Assembly: GCF_030064165.1 (NCBI RefSeq)
Contig: NZ_CP125947.1
Span: 2,046,001 to 2,110,000 of the forward strand
From: Comamonas resistens
GTDB taxonomy: Bacteria; Pseudomonadota; Gammaproteobacteria; Burkholderiales; Burkholderiaceae_C
Reading direction: 5' to 3'
DNA length: 64,000 nucleotides
Both the position numbers and the translations under genes were made by a program. The notes below the pieces were generated by a model that was given only the letters and a program-made list of their open reading frames with translations, was not told the DNA's origin and did no database searches. The first letter of the stretch is position 1. Every line of letters begins with the position of its first letter. Below, piece after piece: positions 51,461 to 60,834 of this stretch.

Positions 51461-52942
51461 TCAGCTTGAAGTCCCGTCCCCGTCTCCACTCGTGGCGTCG
51501 ATTTCCAGCCGCTGGACCTCGCAGGGCAGGGTGATCTCAACGCAGGCGCCGAGTCCTGGGCGGTTGACCAGAGCGAACCTGCCGCCTAGGCGCTCCACGA
51601 TGCGCTGGGCAATCGACAGCCCCAGCCCCGAGCCTTCGGGCTTGCCGTGGCTGCCGCGCCAGAACGGCAGCAGCAGGTTCTCGCGCGACTGGGCGTCCAG
51701 CGCCGGGCCGTCGTCCTGCACCTGCACGATCAGGCTGTCCTCATGGTGGTGCAGCAGCAGTGCGATATGTGTGCCGCCATAGCGTATGGCGTTGTCCAGC
51801 AGATTGGAGATGACTTCGCCCAGCAGGATGGGCGAGCCCTGCAGAAAGAATTCCTGATGCGGATCGACATGGTTCTGAACCGTCAATGTCTTGCCCGCAG
51901 CCTCGGCATGGCTGCGCCAGCGCGGCGCCGGCTCCAGCACGGCCTCCACGGCATCGAAGCGCTCGGGCTCGGCGGCAGAATCCTCGGCCACGCGCGCATA
52001 GGCCAGCAGCTGCTTGACCATGCGCGCGCCGCGGGTGGCGACCTCATCGAGCTGGGCCAGCACTTCGGCGTCCATGGGTTGCTGCGGGTCGGCCTTCTGT
52101 ATGCGCCGCATGTCGCCGACCAGCAGGCGTATGCCGGCCATGGGTGTCTGCAACTGGTGGGCGGCATCGGCGATAAAACGGCGTTGTTCGGTGACCGAGG
52201 CCTGCAGCCGCTGCAGCAAGGAGTTGGTGTGGGCCACTAGCTCGCGCAGCTCCTGCGGCACCTGCTCCACGGGCAGGGGCGAGAGATTGTCGTCGCCATG
52301 CGCCACGACCAGCGCGCTGAGCTGGCGTGCGGGCGACAGCGCACGGCGGATGCTGTAGTAGAACAGCGGAATGATGAGAAAGCCGGCCAGCAGCGCCGGC
52401 AGGAAAATGGCCGTGGCGATCTCGTCCTTGACCTGGCGGCGCTTTTCCTTGGACTCGGCCACGATGACCCAGACGGCTTCGTCGCCGCTGGCGGGCTGAA
52501 GGCGCTGAGCCACGACTCTGAGCGGCGTGCCATGGCGGCTGAGGTGGTCAAAGAAGATGGCCTGCTGCTCATGGCGCTGCTCGACATCAGGGATGTCCAG
52601 CTTCAGATCGCCGACCAGCTTGCGGCCGCTTTCGGTGTGCACCGAATAATGGCTCAGCGACAGGGAGTCGAATACCAGGGAGTCGGCCGTTTCCTTGCTG
52701 GCGGCAAAACTGGCCACGCCGTCATTCCAGCGCAGCTGTGCCGACAGGGCCTGGGCATCGTCGGCCAGCAGCCGGTCGAACGAGGTGCTGGTGCTGCGCC
52801 CGGCCAGCAGATAAGCGGTGCTGGTGGCCAGCACCGCGCAGGCCACCCACAGCGAGACCACGGGCAGCATCAGCTGCTTGAGCAGGCTGGGCTTGATCCA
52901 GCCCAGGGGATTGAGGTTCAGGCGGTTGCCGCGCTCGCTCAC
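51461..52942 (-). CDS. sensor histidine kinase (TctE/QseC class)
   Basis: A 493-residue inner-membrane histidine kinase. Two membrane helices (about 22-46 and 177-196) bracket a periplasmic sensor region of about 130 residues without cysteines or His-rich metal motifs. The HisKA box FIADAAHQLQTPMAG carries the phospho-accepting His262; the ATPase has NLLDNAIRYGG (N box), VQDDGPAL (D box) and GSGLGLSIAQRIV (G box). Its ATG overlaps the response regulator stop. It is read in the same direction as the heavy-metal RND operon (101 bases from it), which it probably controls. Confidence 0.92.
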   Translation of the reverse strand: MSERGNRLNLNPLGWIKPSLLKQLMLPVVSLWVACAVLATSTAYLLAGRSTSTSFDRLLADDAQALSAQLRWNDGVASFAASKETADSLVFDSLSLSHYSVHTESGRKLVGDLKLDIPDVEQRHEQQAIFFDHLSRHGTPLRVVAQRLQPASGDEAVWVIVAESKEKRRQVKDEIATAIFLPALLAGFLIIPLFYYSIRRALSPARQLSALVVAHGDDNLSPLPVEQVPQELRELVAHTNSLLQRLQASVTEQRRFIADAAHQLQTPMAGIRLLVGDMRRIQKADPQQPMDAEVLAQLDEVATRGARMVKQLLAYARVAEDSAAEPERFDAVEAVLEPAPRWRSHAEAAGKTLTVQNHVDPHQEFFLQGSPILLGEVISNLLDNAIRYGGTHIALLLHHHEDSLIVQVQDDGPALDAQSRENLLLPFWRGSHGKPEGSGLGLSIAQRIVERLGGRFALVNRPGLGACVEITLPCEVQRLEIDATSGDGDGTSS

Positions 52943-53604
52943 AGCAGCTCCAGTGCATAGCCCACGCCGCGCAGGGTGACGATGTTGACCCCCGCCGGCG
53001 CCAGCTTGCGACGCAGCTTGAGGATATAGATTTCCACCGAATTGGCACTGAAGTTGCTCTCCCAGCTCGACATGGCCGAGATGATGCGTGCCTTGGGCAC
53101 CGCGTTGCCGTGAGAGGACATCAGCAGTTCCAGCAGCGCTGCCTCGCGCGGGCTCAGCGCCAGCCGCTCCTGGTCAAAGTACAGCTCCCTGGTGTCGGTG
53201 TTGAAGCGCAGGCGGCCAAGACTCAGCAGATTGCTGGCATTGCCGCTGCGCCTGCGTGTGACGGCACGCAGGCGTGCCACCAGCTCCTCGGGCTCGAAGG
53301 GCTTGGCCAGATAGTCGTCGGCGCCGTTGTTCAGCCCCTGCAGGCGGCTGGTCAGCCCGTCGTTGGCGGTAAGAATGACCACGGCCAAATCCTTGCCCTG
53401 GTTGCGCCAGCGCGAGAGAACCTCAAGGCCGCCGCGCCGGGGCAGGCCCAGGTCCAGCACGGCTGCGTCATAGTCCTGCGTTGCCGTTGCGGAAAGGGCG
53501 TATTCGCCATCCGTGACGACGTCCACCTGCCAGCCCTCGGCCTGAAGCATGCGGCTGATGCCCAGACGCAGGGCCGGATCGTCTTCTACAACAAGTACAC
53601 GCAT
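52939..53604 (-). CDS. OmpR/PhoB family response regulator
   Basis: A 221-residue response regulator. The receiver has acidic pair Asp8/Asp9, phospho-accepting Asp51 (VLDLGLP), and Lys101 (LAKPFEP). The OmpR-type winged helix follows (LSLGRLRFNTDTRELYFDQERLALSPREAALLELLMSSHGNAVPKARIISAM). It is divergent from ilvD and is the first gene of a coupled regulator-kinase pair upstream of the heavy-metal RND operon. Confidence 0.94.
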   Translation of the reverse strand: MRVLVVEDDPALRLGISRMLQAEGWQVDVVTDGEYALSATATQDYDAAVLDLGLPRRGGLEVLSRWRNQGKDLAVVILTANDGLTSRLQGLNNGADDYLAKPFEPEELVARLRAVTRRRSGNASNLLSLGRLRFNTDTRELYFDQERLALSPREAALLELLMSSHGNAVPKARIISAMSSWESNFSANSVEIYILKLRRKLAPAGVNIVTLRGVGYALELL

Positions 53605-53754
53605 GGTTTTCCAGAATCAAGGTAGGTGAAAGTCGGACGCCATTTTTGCGCCAAATGTGAAGCAGTGGTGTGCTGACATGGGCTTTATCAGAGCGTTGTC
53701 TCTGGGGCGCTGGGACATAATGGTCTGTTTTCGTCTTACAAGCAGATTCACCCC

Positions 53755-55614
53755 ATGCCCGCATATCGCTCCAAAACCTCCACTGGCGGCCGCAACATGG
53801 CTGGCGCACGCGCTCTGTGGCGTGCCACAGGCATGAAGGATGGCGACTTTGACAAGCCCATCATCGCCATTGCCAACTCCTTCACCCAGTTCGTGCCCGG
53901 CCACGTGCACCTGAAGGACATGGGCCAGCTTGTCGCGCGCGAGATCGAGGCAGCGGGCGGCGTGGCCAAGGAATTCAACACCATTGCCGTGGACGACGGC
54001 ATTGCCATGGGCCACGACGGCATGCTGTATTCGCTGCCCAGCCGGGACCTGATCGCCGACTCGGTCGAGTACATGGTCAACGCCCATTGCGCCGACGCGC
54101 TGGTGTGCATCTCCAACTGCGACAAGATCACCCCCGGCATGCTGATGGCCGCCATGCGCCTGAACATTCCGGTGATCTTTGTCTCCGGCGGTCCCATGGA
54201 AGCCGGCAAGACCAAGCTGGCCAACCCCACGACCAACGTCATCGAGTTCAAGAAGCTGGACCTGGTGGACGCCATGGTGATTGCTGCGGACAAGAACTAC
54301 ACCGATGAGCAGGTGGCCCAGGTCGAGCGCTCGGCCTGCCCCACCTGCGGTTCCTGCTCGGGCATGTTCACGGCCAACTCCATGAACTGCCTGACCGAGG
54401 CGCTGGGCTTGTCCCTGCCCGGCAACGGCACGGTGGTGGCAACCCACTCCGACCGCGAGCAGCTGTTCAAGCGTGCCGGTCACCGCATCGTGGAACTGGC
54501 CCGTCAGTACTACGAGCAGGATGACGAATCGGTGCTGCCGCGCTCCGTGGGCTTCAAGGCCTTCGAGAACTGCATCACGCTGGACATCGCCATGGGTGGT
54601 TCCACCAACACCATCCTGCACCTGCTGGCCATCGCCCAGGAAGCCGGCATCGACTTCACCATGGCCGACATCGACCGCCTCTCGCGCGTCGTGCCCCAGC
54701 TGTGCAAGGTAGCGCCCAACACGCAGAAGTACCACATCGAAGACGTGCATCGCGCAGGCGGCATCATGGCCATCCTGGGCGAGCTGGCACGTGCCGGCAA
54801 GCTGCACACCGATGTGCCCACCGTACACGCCAAAACCATGGCCGATGCGCTGGCCCAGTGGGACATCACCGTCACGCAGGACGAAGCCGTCAGGAATTTC
54901 TATCTGGCAGGCCCCGCCGGCATTCCTACCCAGGTTGCCTTCAGTCAGAGCACCCGCTGGCCCAGCCTGGACCTGGACCGCGCCGAAGGTTGCATCCGCT
55001 CCTATGAGCACGCTTTCAGCAAGGAAGGCGGCCTCGCCGTGCTGACCGGCAACATCGCCCTGAACGGCTGCGTGGTGAAGTCCGCCGGTGTGGACGAGTC
55101 CATTTTGGTCTTCGAAGGCCCCGCCCATGTGGTGGAATCGCAGGACGAGGCCGTGGATCACATCCTGGGCGACAAGGTCAAGGCCGGCGATGTGGTCATC
55201 GTGCGCTATGAAGGCCCCAAGGGCGGTCCCGGCATGCAGGAAATGCTGTATCCCACCAGCTACCTCAAGTCCAAGGGCCTGGGCAAGGCCTGCGCGCTGC
55301 TGACCGATGGCCGCTTCTCGGGCGGCACTTCCGGTCTGTCCATCGGCCACTGCTCGCCCGAGGCGGCAGCCGGCGGCAACATCGGCCTGGTGCAGAACGG
55401 CGACATCATCCGCATCGACATTCCCAATCGCACCATCAATATGCTGGTCAGCGACGAGGAGCTGGCCAAGCGCCGCGAGGCACAGAATGCCAAGGGCTGG
55501 AAACCTGCCGAAGCCCGCCCGCGCAAGATTTCTGCAGCTCTCAAGGCCTATGCCAAGCTGGTGACAAGCGCCGATACCGGCGCCGTGCGTGACCTGTCCC
55601 TGCTGGACGACTAA
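53755..55614 (+). CDS. ilvD: dihydroxy-acid dehydratase
   Basis: IlvD dehydrates 2,3-dihydroxy-isovalerate and -methylvalerate in valine, leucine and isoleucine synthesis. The 619-residue protein matches the E. coli type length and starts [26 protein letters not shown]. Iron-sulfur ligands appear in [12 protein letters not shown] and [19 protein letters not shown]. The C-terminal ends [21 protein letters not shown] and the active-site block GRFSGG. The gene ends in a strong terminator followed immediately by a family A repeat. No other ilv genes are nearby. No leader peptide or attenuator is visible in the 150 bases upstream, where CATAAT (53716-53721) is a possible -10. Confidence 0.97.
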   Translation: MPAYRSKTSTGGRNMAGARALWRATGMKDGDFDKPIIAIANSFTQFVPGHVHLKDMGQLVAREIEAAGGVAKEFNTIAVDDGIAMGHDGMLYSLPSRDLIADSVEYMVNAHCADALVCISNCDKITPGMLMAAMRLNIPVIFVSGGPMEAGKTKLANPTTNVIEFKKLDLVDAMVIAADKNYTDEQVAQVERSACPTCGSCSGMFTANSMNCLTEALGLSLPGNGTVVATHSDREQLFKRAGHRIVELARQYYEQDDESVLPRSVGFKAFENCITLDIAMGGSTNTILHLLAIAQEAGIDFTMADIDRLSRVVPQLCKVAPNTQKYHIEDVHRAGGIMAILGELARAGKLHTDVPTVHAKTMADALAQWDITVTQDEAVRNFYLAGPAGIPTQVAFSQSTRWPSLDLDRAEGCIRSYEHAFSKEGGLAVLTGNIALNGCVVKSAGVDESILVFEGPAHVVESQDEAVDHILGDKVKAGDVVIVRYEGPKGGPGMQEMLYPTSYLKSKGLGKACALLTDGRFSGGTSGLSIGHCSPEAAAGGNIGLVQNGDIIRIDIPNRTINMLVSDEELAKRREAQNAKGWKPAEARPRKISAALKAYAKLVTSADTGAVRDLSLLDD

Positions 55615-55761
55615 GTTAGGTTTGCAGGACTTGCCGCAAACAAGGATGCACAAGGCGTGTGCCCATAGGGCAAACGTCTTGCTTGGACCTGACTGGCACA
55701 AGTCGTGATGTGTTTCATCATGGCGTCGGCACGGATATAGCTGTTGACGGACAATCAGAGG

Positions 55762-55794
55762 CAGCCGCTCGATGCAAGTCGAGCGGCTGTTTTT
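55762..55794 (+). terminator. intrinsic terminator of ilvD
   Basis: A perfect 11-bp stem CAGCCGCTCGA / TCGAGCGGCTG with a 6-base loop, followed by T5, 148 bases after the stop. A family A repeat begins in its T-tract. Confidence 0.9.
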
Positions 55795-55872
55795 ATTGCC
55801 GCGGAGCTGCCCCAAGGCAATAAACGTCTCTTTTGCGGCCATGCGTCAGTGTGGCAAGCGTGGTGACGTTTT
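55791..55872. repeat. dispersed GC-rich repeat, family A, copy 3
   Basis: TTTTATTGCCGC, GCCCCAAGGCAATAA, and GTGGCAAGCGTGG match the copy at 57955-58044 in order and spacing. It follows the ilvD terminator and ends just before the Bug gene start. Confidence 0.72.
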
Positions 55873-55903
55873 TGTCAGGCGACCCCAGAAAGTAAAAAAC
55901 ATC

Positions 55904-56941
55904 ATGTCCGCGCGCACCCTCCATCCTTTGCTGTCCAAAGTAGCAGGCTGGGGACGCGCGAGGGCTTGTCTGACTGCGCTGGCTCTTGCCATGGGCAGCA
56001 TGCAGGCGGCACAGGCTGCAGAGTCGGCCTACCCACAGCGGCCCGTGAGGCTGGTCGTGCCATTCACGCCGGGCGGCTCGACCGACATCGTGGCCCGCGT
56101 GATTGCGGATGCCATGCATTCCAGTCTGGGGCAGCCGGTGGTGGTTGATAACCGCTCTGGAGCCAGCGGCCTCATCGGGGCCGAATATGTGGCCCATGCC
56201 TTGCCGGACGGCTACACACTGGGCCTTGGCACCATCAGCACGCTGGTGGTCAACCCCATCATGCTGCCGCAGACTGCGCGCCTGGACCCGGCCAAGGCTT
56301 TTGTGCCCGTGGTGGCACTGGCCTCCATTCCTTCGGTGTTCTCCGTGCACCCGGATCTGGGCGTGCGCAACTATTCCCAACTGGTGGCGCTGGCGCGCAG
56401 CAAGCCGGATCTGCTCAATATCGGTTCGGCCGGCATGGGCTCCATCGGTCACCTGATTGCCGATCGCATCAACACCGACCTCAAGATCAAGCTGCATCAC
56501 ATTCCCTACAAGGGTCAGGGCCCTGTCGTCAGCAGCGCGCTCTCGGGCGAGACCCAGGTGCTCAGCGACCAATATCCGTCTTCGGCGCCGCATGTGGCCT
56601 CGGGTCGTTTGATTCCGTTTGCCGTGGCCGCGCAGGAGCGTCTGCCCAATCTGTCCCAGGTGCCGACCTTCAAGGAGCTGGGCCACCCCGGCCTCAACCA
56701 TCTGGCCATTACCTGGTTTGGCATCGTGGCCCCAACTGGCACGCCAGCGCCTGTGCTGCAGAAACTGAACGCCGCCGCCAATGCGGCACTGCGCGAGCCT
56801 GCAGTGCAGGAGCGTCTGCAAAGCCTGGGCGTGCAGGCCCTGGGTGGCTCGCCCCAGCGCCTGATCGAGATGATGGAAGAGACCTCGCAGGCCGTGCGGG
56901 AGACCGTGCAGGAGCAGGGGCTGCGCCCGACAGGTCGCTGA
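55904..56941 (+). CDS. Bug/TctC family substrate-binding protein
   Basis: A 345-residue periplasmic binding protein with a signal peptide (ACLTALALAMGSMQAAQAAES) and family blocks YPQRPVRLVVPFTPGGSTDIVARVIADAM, VVDNRSGASGLIGAEYVAHALPDGYTLGLGT, and IPYKGQGPVVSSALSGETQV. The start at 55904 gives MSARTLHPLLSKV; the open frame reaches back to 55772 through the family A repeat, which should not count as coding. No transporter membrane genes or catabolic genes stand beside it; lgt follows. The ligand is unknown. Confidence 0.87.
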   Translation: MSARTLHPLLSKVAGWGRARACLTALALAMGSMQAAQAAESAYPQRPVRLVVPFTPGGSTDIVARVIADAMHSSLGQPVVVDNRSGASGLIGAEYVAHALPDGYTLGLGTISTLVVNPIMLPQTARLDPAKAFVPVVALASIPSVFSVHPDLGVRNYSQLVALARSKPDLLNIGSAGMGSIGHLIADRINTDLKIKLHHIPYKGQGPVVSSALSGETQVLSDQYPSSAPHVASGRLIPFAVAAQERLPNLSQVPTFKELGHPGLNHLAITWFGIVAPTGTPAPVLQKLNAAANAALREPAVQERLQSLGVQALGGSPQRLIEMMEETSQAVRETVQEQGLRPTGR

Positions 56942-56954
56942 ATCTGCTTTGGTA

Positions 56955-57000
56955 TTGATAGCTGCTGACGTTCGACCGTATTACGTTACAAGCTGTTTTG
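56955..57000. repeat. dispersed palindromic repeat, family B, copy 6
   Basis: GATAGCTGCTGACGTT and AACGT-type return arm ACGTTACAAGCTG flank a short loop between the Bug gene and lgt. Confidence 0.5.
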
Positions 57001-57077
57001 ATGCCTGGGGTGTTTTTTGCTGGCATGCCTGACGGGCTTTGCAGCGCCTGGCTGCACACTGCGGCACAATGCCTGCC

Positions 57078-57911
57078 ATGCTGATGTATCCGCACATTGA
57101 TCCCGTTGCCCTGCAGATTGGCCCGCTGGCCGTGCACTGGTATGGCCTGACCTATCTGGCTGCTTTTGGCCTGTTCCTGTTTCTGGGAACGCGCCGTCTG
57201 CACCATCCTCCATTCCGGTTCATGACGGGCGAGCGCGCCTGGTCGCGCAAGGATGTGGAGGACATTCTGTTTCTCGGCGTGCTGGGCGTGGTCGTGGGCG
57301 GTCGCATTGGCTACTGCCTGTTCTACAAGCCTGGCTACTACCTCTCGCATCCGCTCGAGATTTTTGCCGTCTGGCAGGGCGGCATGAGCTTTCATGGCGG
57401 CTTGCTGGGCGTGATTGGCTCCATGCTCTGGTTCGCCCATTCACGCCGTCGCAGCTGGCTGGAGGTCGCGGATTTTGTAGCGCCTTGCGTCCCCACGGGG
57501 CTGGCTGCGGGGCGAATCGGCAATTTCATCAACGGCGAACTCTGGGGTCGTGCGGCCAGTGCCGATCTGCCCTGGGCCATGGTGTTTCCGCAAAGCGGCT
57601 CCATGATCCCGCGCCACCCCTCGCAGATTTATCAGGTGCTGATGGAGGGTTTGCTGCTGTTCATCATTCTCTGGCTTTATGCGCGCAAGGAGCACAAGCC
57701 CGGACAGGTGGCGGCGGTGTTTTTGCTGGGCTACGGCGTGTTCCGCTTCACGGCAGAGTATTTCCGCGAACCCGATGACTTTCTGGGCATTCTGTCGCTG
57801 GGCATGAGCATGGGGCAGTGGCTGTGCATTCCCATGATTGTGGGCGGCATCGTCATGTGGTGGCTGTGCGGCAAGCGAGCGGCCTACGATGTGCCGCGCA
57901 GTGCGGCCTGA
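57078..57911 (+). CDS. lgt: prolipoprotein diacylglyceryl transferase
   Basis: Lgt transfers diacylglycerol from phosphatidylglycerol to the lipobox cysteine of prolipoproteins, and is essential in most Gram-negative bacteria. The protein (277 residues) begins [31 protein letters not shown], with HGGLLG and the signature [14 protein letters not shown], and seven membrane helices. ATG 57078 is preferred, but 57084 or the frame-opening TTG further upstream are possible. It ends with a strong terminator. The six lipoproteins of this window depend on it. Confidence 0.95.
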   Translation: MLMYPHIDPVALQIGPLAVHWYGLTYLAAFGLFLFLGTRRLHHPPFRFMTGERAWSRKDVEDILFLGVLGVVVGGRIGYCLFYKPGYYLSHPLEIFAVWQGGMSFHGGLLGVIGSMLWFAHSRRRSWLEVADFVAPCVPTGLAAGRIGNFINGELWGRAASADLPWAMVFPQSGSMIPRHPSQIYQVLMEGLLLFIILWLYARKEHKPGQVAAVFLLGYGVFRFTAEYFREPDDFLGILSLGMSMGQWLCIPMIVGGIVMWWLCGKRAAYDVPRSAA

Positions 57912-57931
57912 GCCTTGAGCCTCATCATCCG

Positions 57932-57959
57932 ACGCAGACCATCCGGTCTGCGTTTTTTT
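57932..57959 (+). terminator. intrinsic terminator of lgt
   Basis: A perfect 9-bp stem ACGCAGACC / GGTCTGCGT with ATCC loop and T7, 20 bases after the lgt stop. Confidence 0.9.
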
Positions 57960-58044
57960 ATTGCCGCCGGGCCGCCCCAAGGCAATAAGCGGCCCCCTTG
58001 GGGGGCTGCGGCCACACGCCAGTGGGCAAGCGTGGAAGCTTTTG
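57955..58044. repeat. dispersed GC-rich repeat, family A, copy 4
   Basis: Starts in the lgt terminator T-tract: TTTTTATTGCCGCCGGGCCGCCCCAAGG, then GGCCCCCTTGGGGGGC and GGCAAGCGTGG. It is about the same element as 55791-55872 and, in reverse complement, the pair at 26698-26861. Confidence 0.75.
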
Positions 58045-58143
58045 ATGCCCAAACTTTGCACATAATGGCGCAAAGCGTTACTGCGTCAGCGGTATTTGCT
58101 TCGTGATTGAGAGCATTATCCTTCTAGAAACTCTGGAGATATT

Positions 58144-59562
58144 ATGGGCTGGGCAGCAGACTGGATTGAGCAAACCAAACTCTGGGTGCGAGGCGCGGAA
58201 GGCGGCAAGCCCGATGAGCAGCAGCGCCCGCTGGCGCAGCGGCTGGATGCCACGCTGCGCCGCGGTCAGGAAGCACTGTCCCCGCGCGAACTGCGCCGCC
58301 TGCTGCAGGATATGGAGCAGGTGGCCGATGCCGCACTCAGCGATGTGGAAGGCGGACGCAAGGCCCTGGCGTTGATGGAGTGGTATGCGGCCGCCGATGC
58401 GGCCGCGCACAAGGACTTCTGGTTGCTGAGCATCGAGCGCTTTGGTCCCGATGCCCAGGCGTTGCAGGTCGCGCGTGAGCGTTATGACAAGGCCGGCAGC
58501 GATGCCGAACGAAGCGAGGCCGAAATGGCTTTGCGCCGTGCCTTGCTTTCGTCGCGCACCCGCTTGCTCCAGCGCTTTGCCCAGCCTCAGGGCGGGCTGG
58601 AATTTCTAATCAATATGCGTGCGCAGCTGCTGGCCTTGCCCAAGTCGGAGCAGCAGCGCTATGTGGCGCTGGACGCCGAGCTGGAGCACCTGTTTTCCCG
58701 CTGGTTCGATGTTGCCTTGCTGGAGCTGCGCAGCATCAACTGGGATTCGCCGGCATCGCTGCTCGAAAAGCTGATCCAGTACGAGGCCGTGCACGATATC
58801 CGCAGCTGGTCCGACCTGAAGAACCGTCTGGACAGCGATCGCCGCTGCTACGGCTTCTTCCATCCACGCATGCCCAAGGTGCCGCTGATCTTTGTCGAGG
58901 TGGCGTTGCTGGACAAGATGGCGGGCAGCATGGCCCCGCTGCTGGACGAGTCTGCGGCCGCCGCCGATCTGTCCAAGGCCAATACCGCCATCTTCTACTC
59001 GATCAGCAACACGCAGACCGGGCTCAAGGGTGTGAGCTTTGGGGACTCTCTGATCAAGCATGTGGTGGAAACGCTCACGCAGGAGTTCCCCAAACTCAAG
59101 CATTTCGCCACCTTGTCGCCGATTCCGGGGCTGCGCAGCTGGCTGCTCAAGCATGGCGATGCCGCTCTGGCCGAGCTGGACGACAAGGAGAAAGCCGCGC
59201 TGGAAAAATCTGCCGGTGGCGTGACGGCCGCCCAGTTGCTGGCGGCGCTGGAAGACCCGGGCTCTCTCGGTGAAAAATCCACGCTGCGTCAGGCGGCGCT
59301 GTATTGCGCCGCACGCTATCTGGGGCGGGAAACTGCCAAGGGTCGTCCGCTGGATGCCGTGGCACGCTTTCACCTTGGCAACGGTGCGCGTGTGGAGCGT
59401 CTGAACTGGGCGGCAGACCTGTCATCCAAGGGGCTCAAGCAGTCCATGGGGCTGATGGTCAACTACCTCTATGACTTGAAGCGCCTGGACAAGCACCGCA
59501 GCCTGCTGGCGCAGGGCAAGATTCCGGTTTCCTCTGAGATCGAATCGCTGTGCAAGGGATGA
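58144..59562 (+). CDS. malonyl-CoA decarboxylase
   Basis: A 472-residue malonyl-CoA decarboxylase (MatA type), converting malonyl-CoA to acetyl-CoA and CO2. It has an N-terminal helical domain and a C-terminal catalytic domain with YEAVHDIRSWSDLKNRLDSDRRCYGFFHPRMPKVPLIFVEVALL, NTAIFYSISNTQTGLKGVSFGDSLIKHVV, FATLSPIPGLRSWL and ARFHLGNGARVERLNWAAD. TGGAG precedes the ATG by 6 bases. A Bug protein and a malonyl-CoA-synthetase-like gene follow on the same strand, so the unit probably imports and uses malonate. Confidence 0.94.
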   Translation: MGWAADWIEQTKLWVRGAEGGKPDEQQRPLAQRLDATLRRGQEALSPRELRRLLQDMEQVADAALSDVEGGRKALALMEWYAAADAAAHKDFWLLSIERFGPDAQALQVARERYDKAGSDAERSEAEMALRRALLSSRTRLLQRFAQPQGGLEFLINMRAQLLALPKSEQQRYVALDAELEHLFSRWFDVALLELRSINWDSPASLLEKLIQYEAVHDIRSWSDLKNRLDSDRRCYGFFHPRMPKVPLIFVEVALLDKMAGSMAPLLDESAAAADLSKANTAIFYSISNTQTGLKGVSFGDSLIKHVVETLTQEFPKLKHFATLSPIPGLRSWLLKHGDAALAELDDKEKAALEKSAGGVTAAQLLAALEDPGSLGEKSTLRQAALYCAARYLGRETAKGRPLDAVARFHLGNGARVERLNWAADLSSKGLKQSMGLMVNYLYDLKRLDKHRSLLAQGKIPVSSEIESLCKG

Positions 59563-59651
59563 TTCGCTGACGACGTCTTCCTGCACACCTGCGCCTTCAA
59601 CAACCAGCCCGGCCTTTGCGTGGAGCACGGCCGGGAAAGCAGGAGACATTC

Positions 59652-60674
59652 ATGCAGGTTTCTGGGGCGAGGGATGAGTTCAAGGCAGGCGGCATGGAGC
59701 GGCGCGCGCTGCTTCAAACCATGGCAGCGCTGGTGGCCACCACGGCAGCAGCGTGGGGGCACGCCAGCAATGACTGGCCGAACAAGCCGGTGAATCTGGT
59801 CGTGCCCTTTCCTGCAGGCGGTGGGACCGACACGTTTGCCAGGCCGTTTTCGGCACAATTTTCCAAGATGGCAGGCAAGACCCTGGTGATCGACAACCGG
59901 GGCGGGGCCGGCGGCACGCTGGGCGCCAGCGTTGCGGCCAAGGCGCCGGCGGACGGCTACAACTTTTTCATGGGCGGCACGCACCATGTGATTGCACCAT
60001 CGGTCTATCCCAAGCTCGAATACGATCTGGAACGCGATTTTGTTCCCCTGGCTCTGCTGGCCAGCGTGCCCCAGGTGCTGGTCGTCAACCCCAAGAACGT
60101 GCCCTTCAACACCGTGCAGGAGCTGCTGACCGATATGCGTAGCAAACCGGGCAAATACAGCTACGGCTCGGCGGGGCCGGGCAGCTCGCACCATCTGGCC
60201 GGTGAGCTGTTCAAGCTGCAGACCAAGACCAATATCCTGCATATCCCGTACAAGGGAGCGGGTCCGGCGCTGCAGGATTTGATAGCCGGCAATGTGGATA
60301 TGGTGTTCGACGGCCTGGGCTCATCGGCCCAGCACATCAAGAGCGGTCGCATCAAGGCGCTGATGGTGGCGGGTGCGCAGCGCAATCCGGCTTTCCCTGA
60401 TGTGCCAAGCGCCGCCGAATGCGGTCTGCCCGATTACACCGTCAGCACCTGGTATGGGCTGTGGGCGCCCAAAGGCACGCCCGAGGCGGCGCAGCAGCAC
60501 ATGCTGGACGAGGTGCGCAAGATCGGCTCCAGCGACGAAATCAAGACCGCCTGGGCCAAGAACGGGGCCGAGTACGGCAAGCTCAGCCAGCAGCAGTTTG
60601 CGGCCATGGTGCGCGCCGAGATTCAACGCTGGGCGCAGGTGGTCAAGGCCTCTGGCGTAAAAATAGATTCATGA
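59652..60674 (+). CDS. Bug/TctC family substrate-binding protein, probably for malonate
   Basis: A 340-residue periplasmic binding protein. Family blocks WPNKPVNLVVPFPAGGGTDTFARPF, LVIDNRGGAGGTLGASVAAKAPADGYNFFMG and IPYKGAGPALQDLIAGNVDMVFDGLGSS are present. The signal (ALLQTMAALVATTAAAWGHAS) is preceded by ERR, and may be Tat-like or Sec. AGGAGA precedes ATG 59652. It lies between malonyl-CoA decarboxylase and a malonyl-CoA-synthetase-like gene, and I infer a malonate ligand. Known mat operons use a MatC carrier here; no membrane partner genes are in the window. Confidence 0.88.
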   Translation: MQVSGARDEFKAGGMERRALLQTMAALVATTAAAWGHASNDWPNKPVNLVVPFPAGGGTDTFARPFSAQFSKMAGKTLVIDNRGGAGGTLGASVAAKAPADGYNFFMGGTHHVIAPSVYPKLEYDLERDFVPLALLASVPQVLVVNPKNVPFNTVQELLTDMRSKPGKYSYGSAGPGSSHHLAGELFKLQTKTNILHIPYKGAGPALQDLIAGNVDMVFDGLGSSAQHIKSGRIKALMVAGAQRNPAFPDVPSAAECGLPDYTVSTWYGLWAPKGTPEAAQQHMLDEVRKIGSSDEIKTAWAKNGAEYGKLSQQQFAAMVRAEIQRWAQVVKASGVKIDS

Positions 60675-60834
60675 CCCTGTGCCGCTGCGCGGCTAGCTTG
60701 GGCTTTTGCTCGGTGCCACTGGCCGGGCTTGGGTTGAGTCCTGGCCTTGGCCTGTGACAGGAATGTTCCCACTCAGCCCCTATGATGGGGCTGCATTTTT
60801 TGCCTCAACCGTTATTGAGTTCGACAGCATCACG

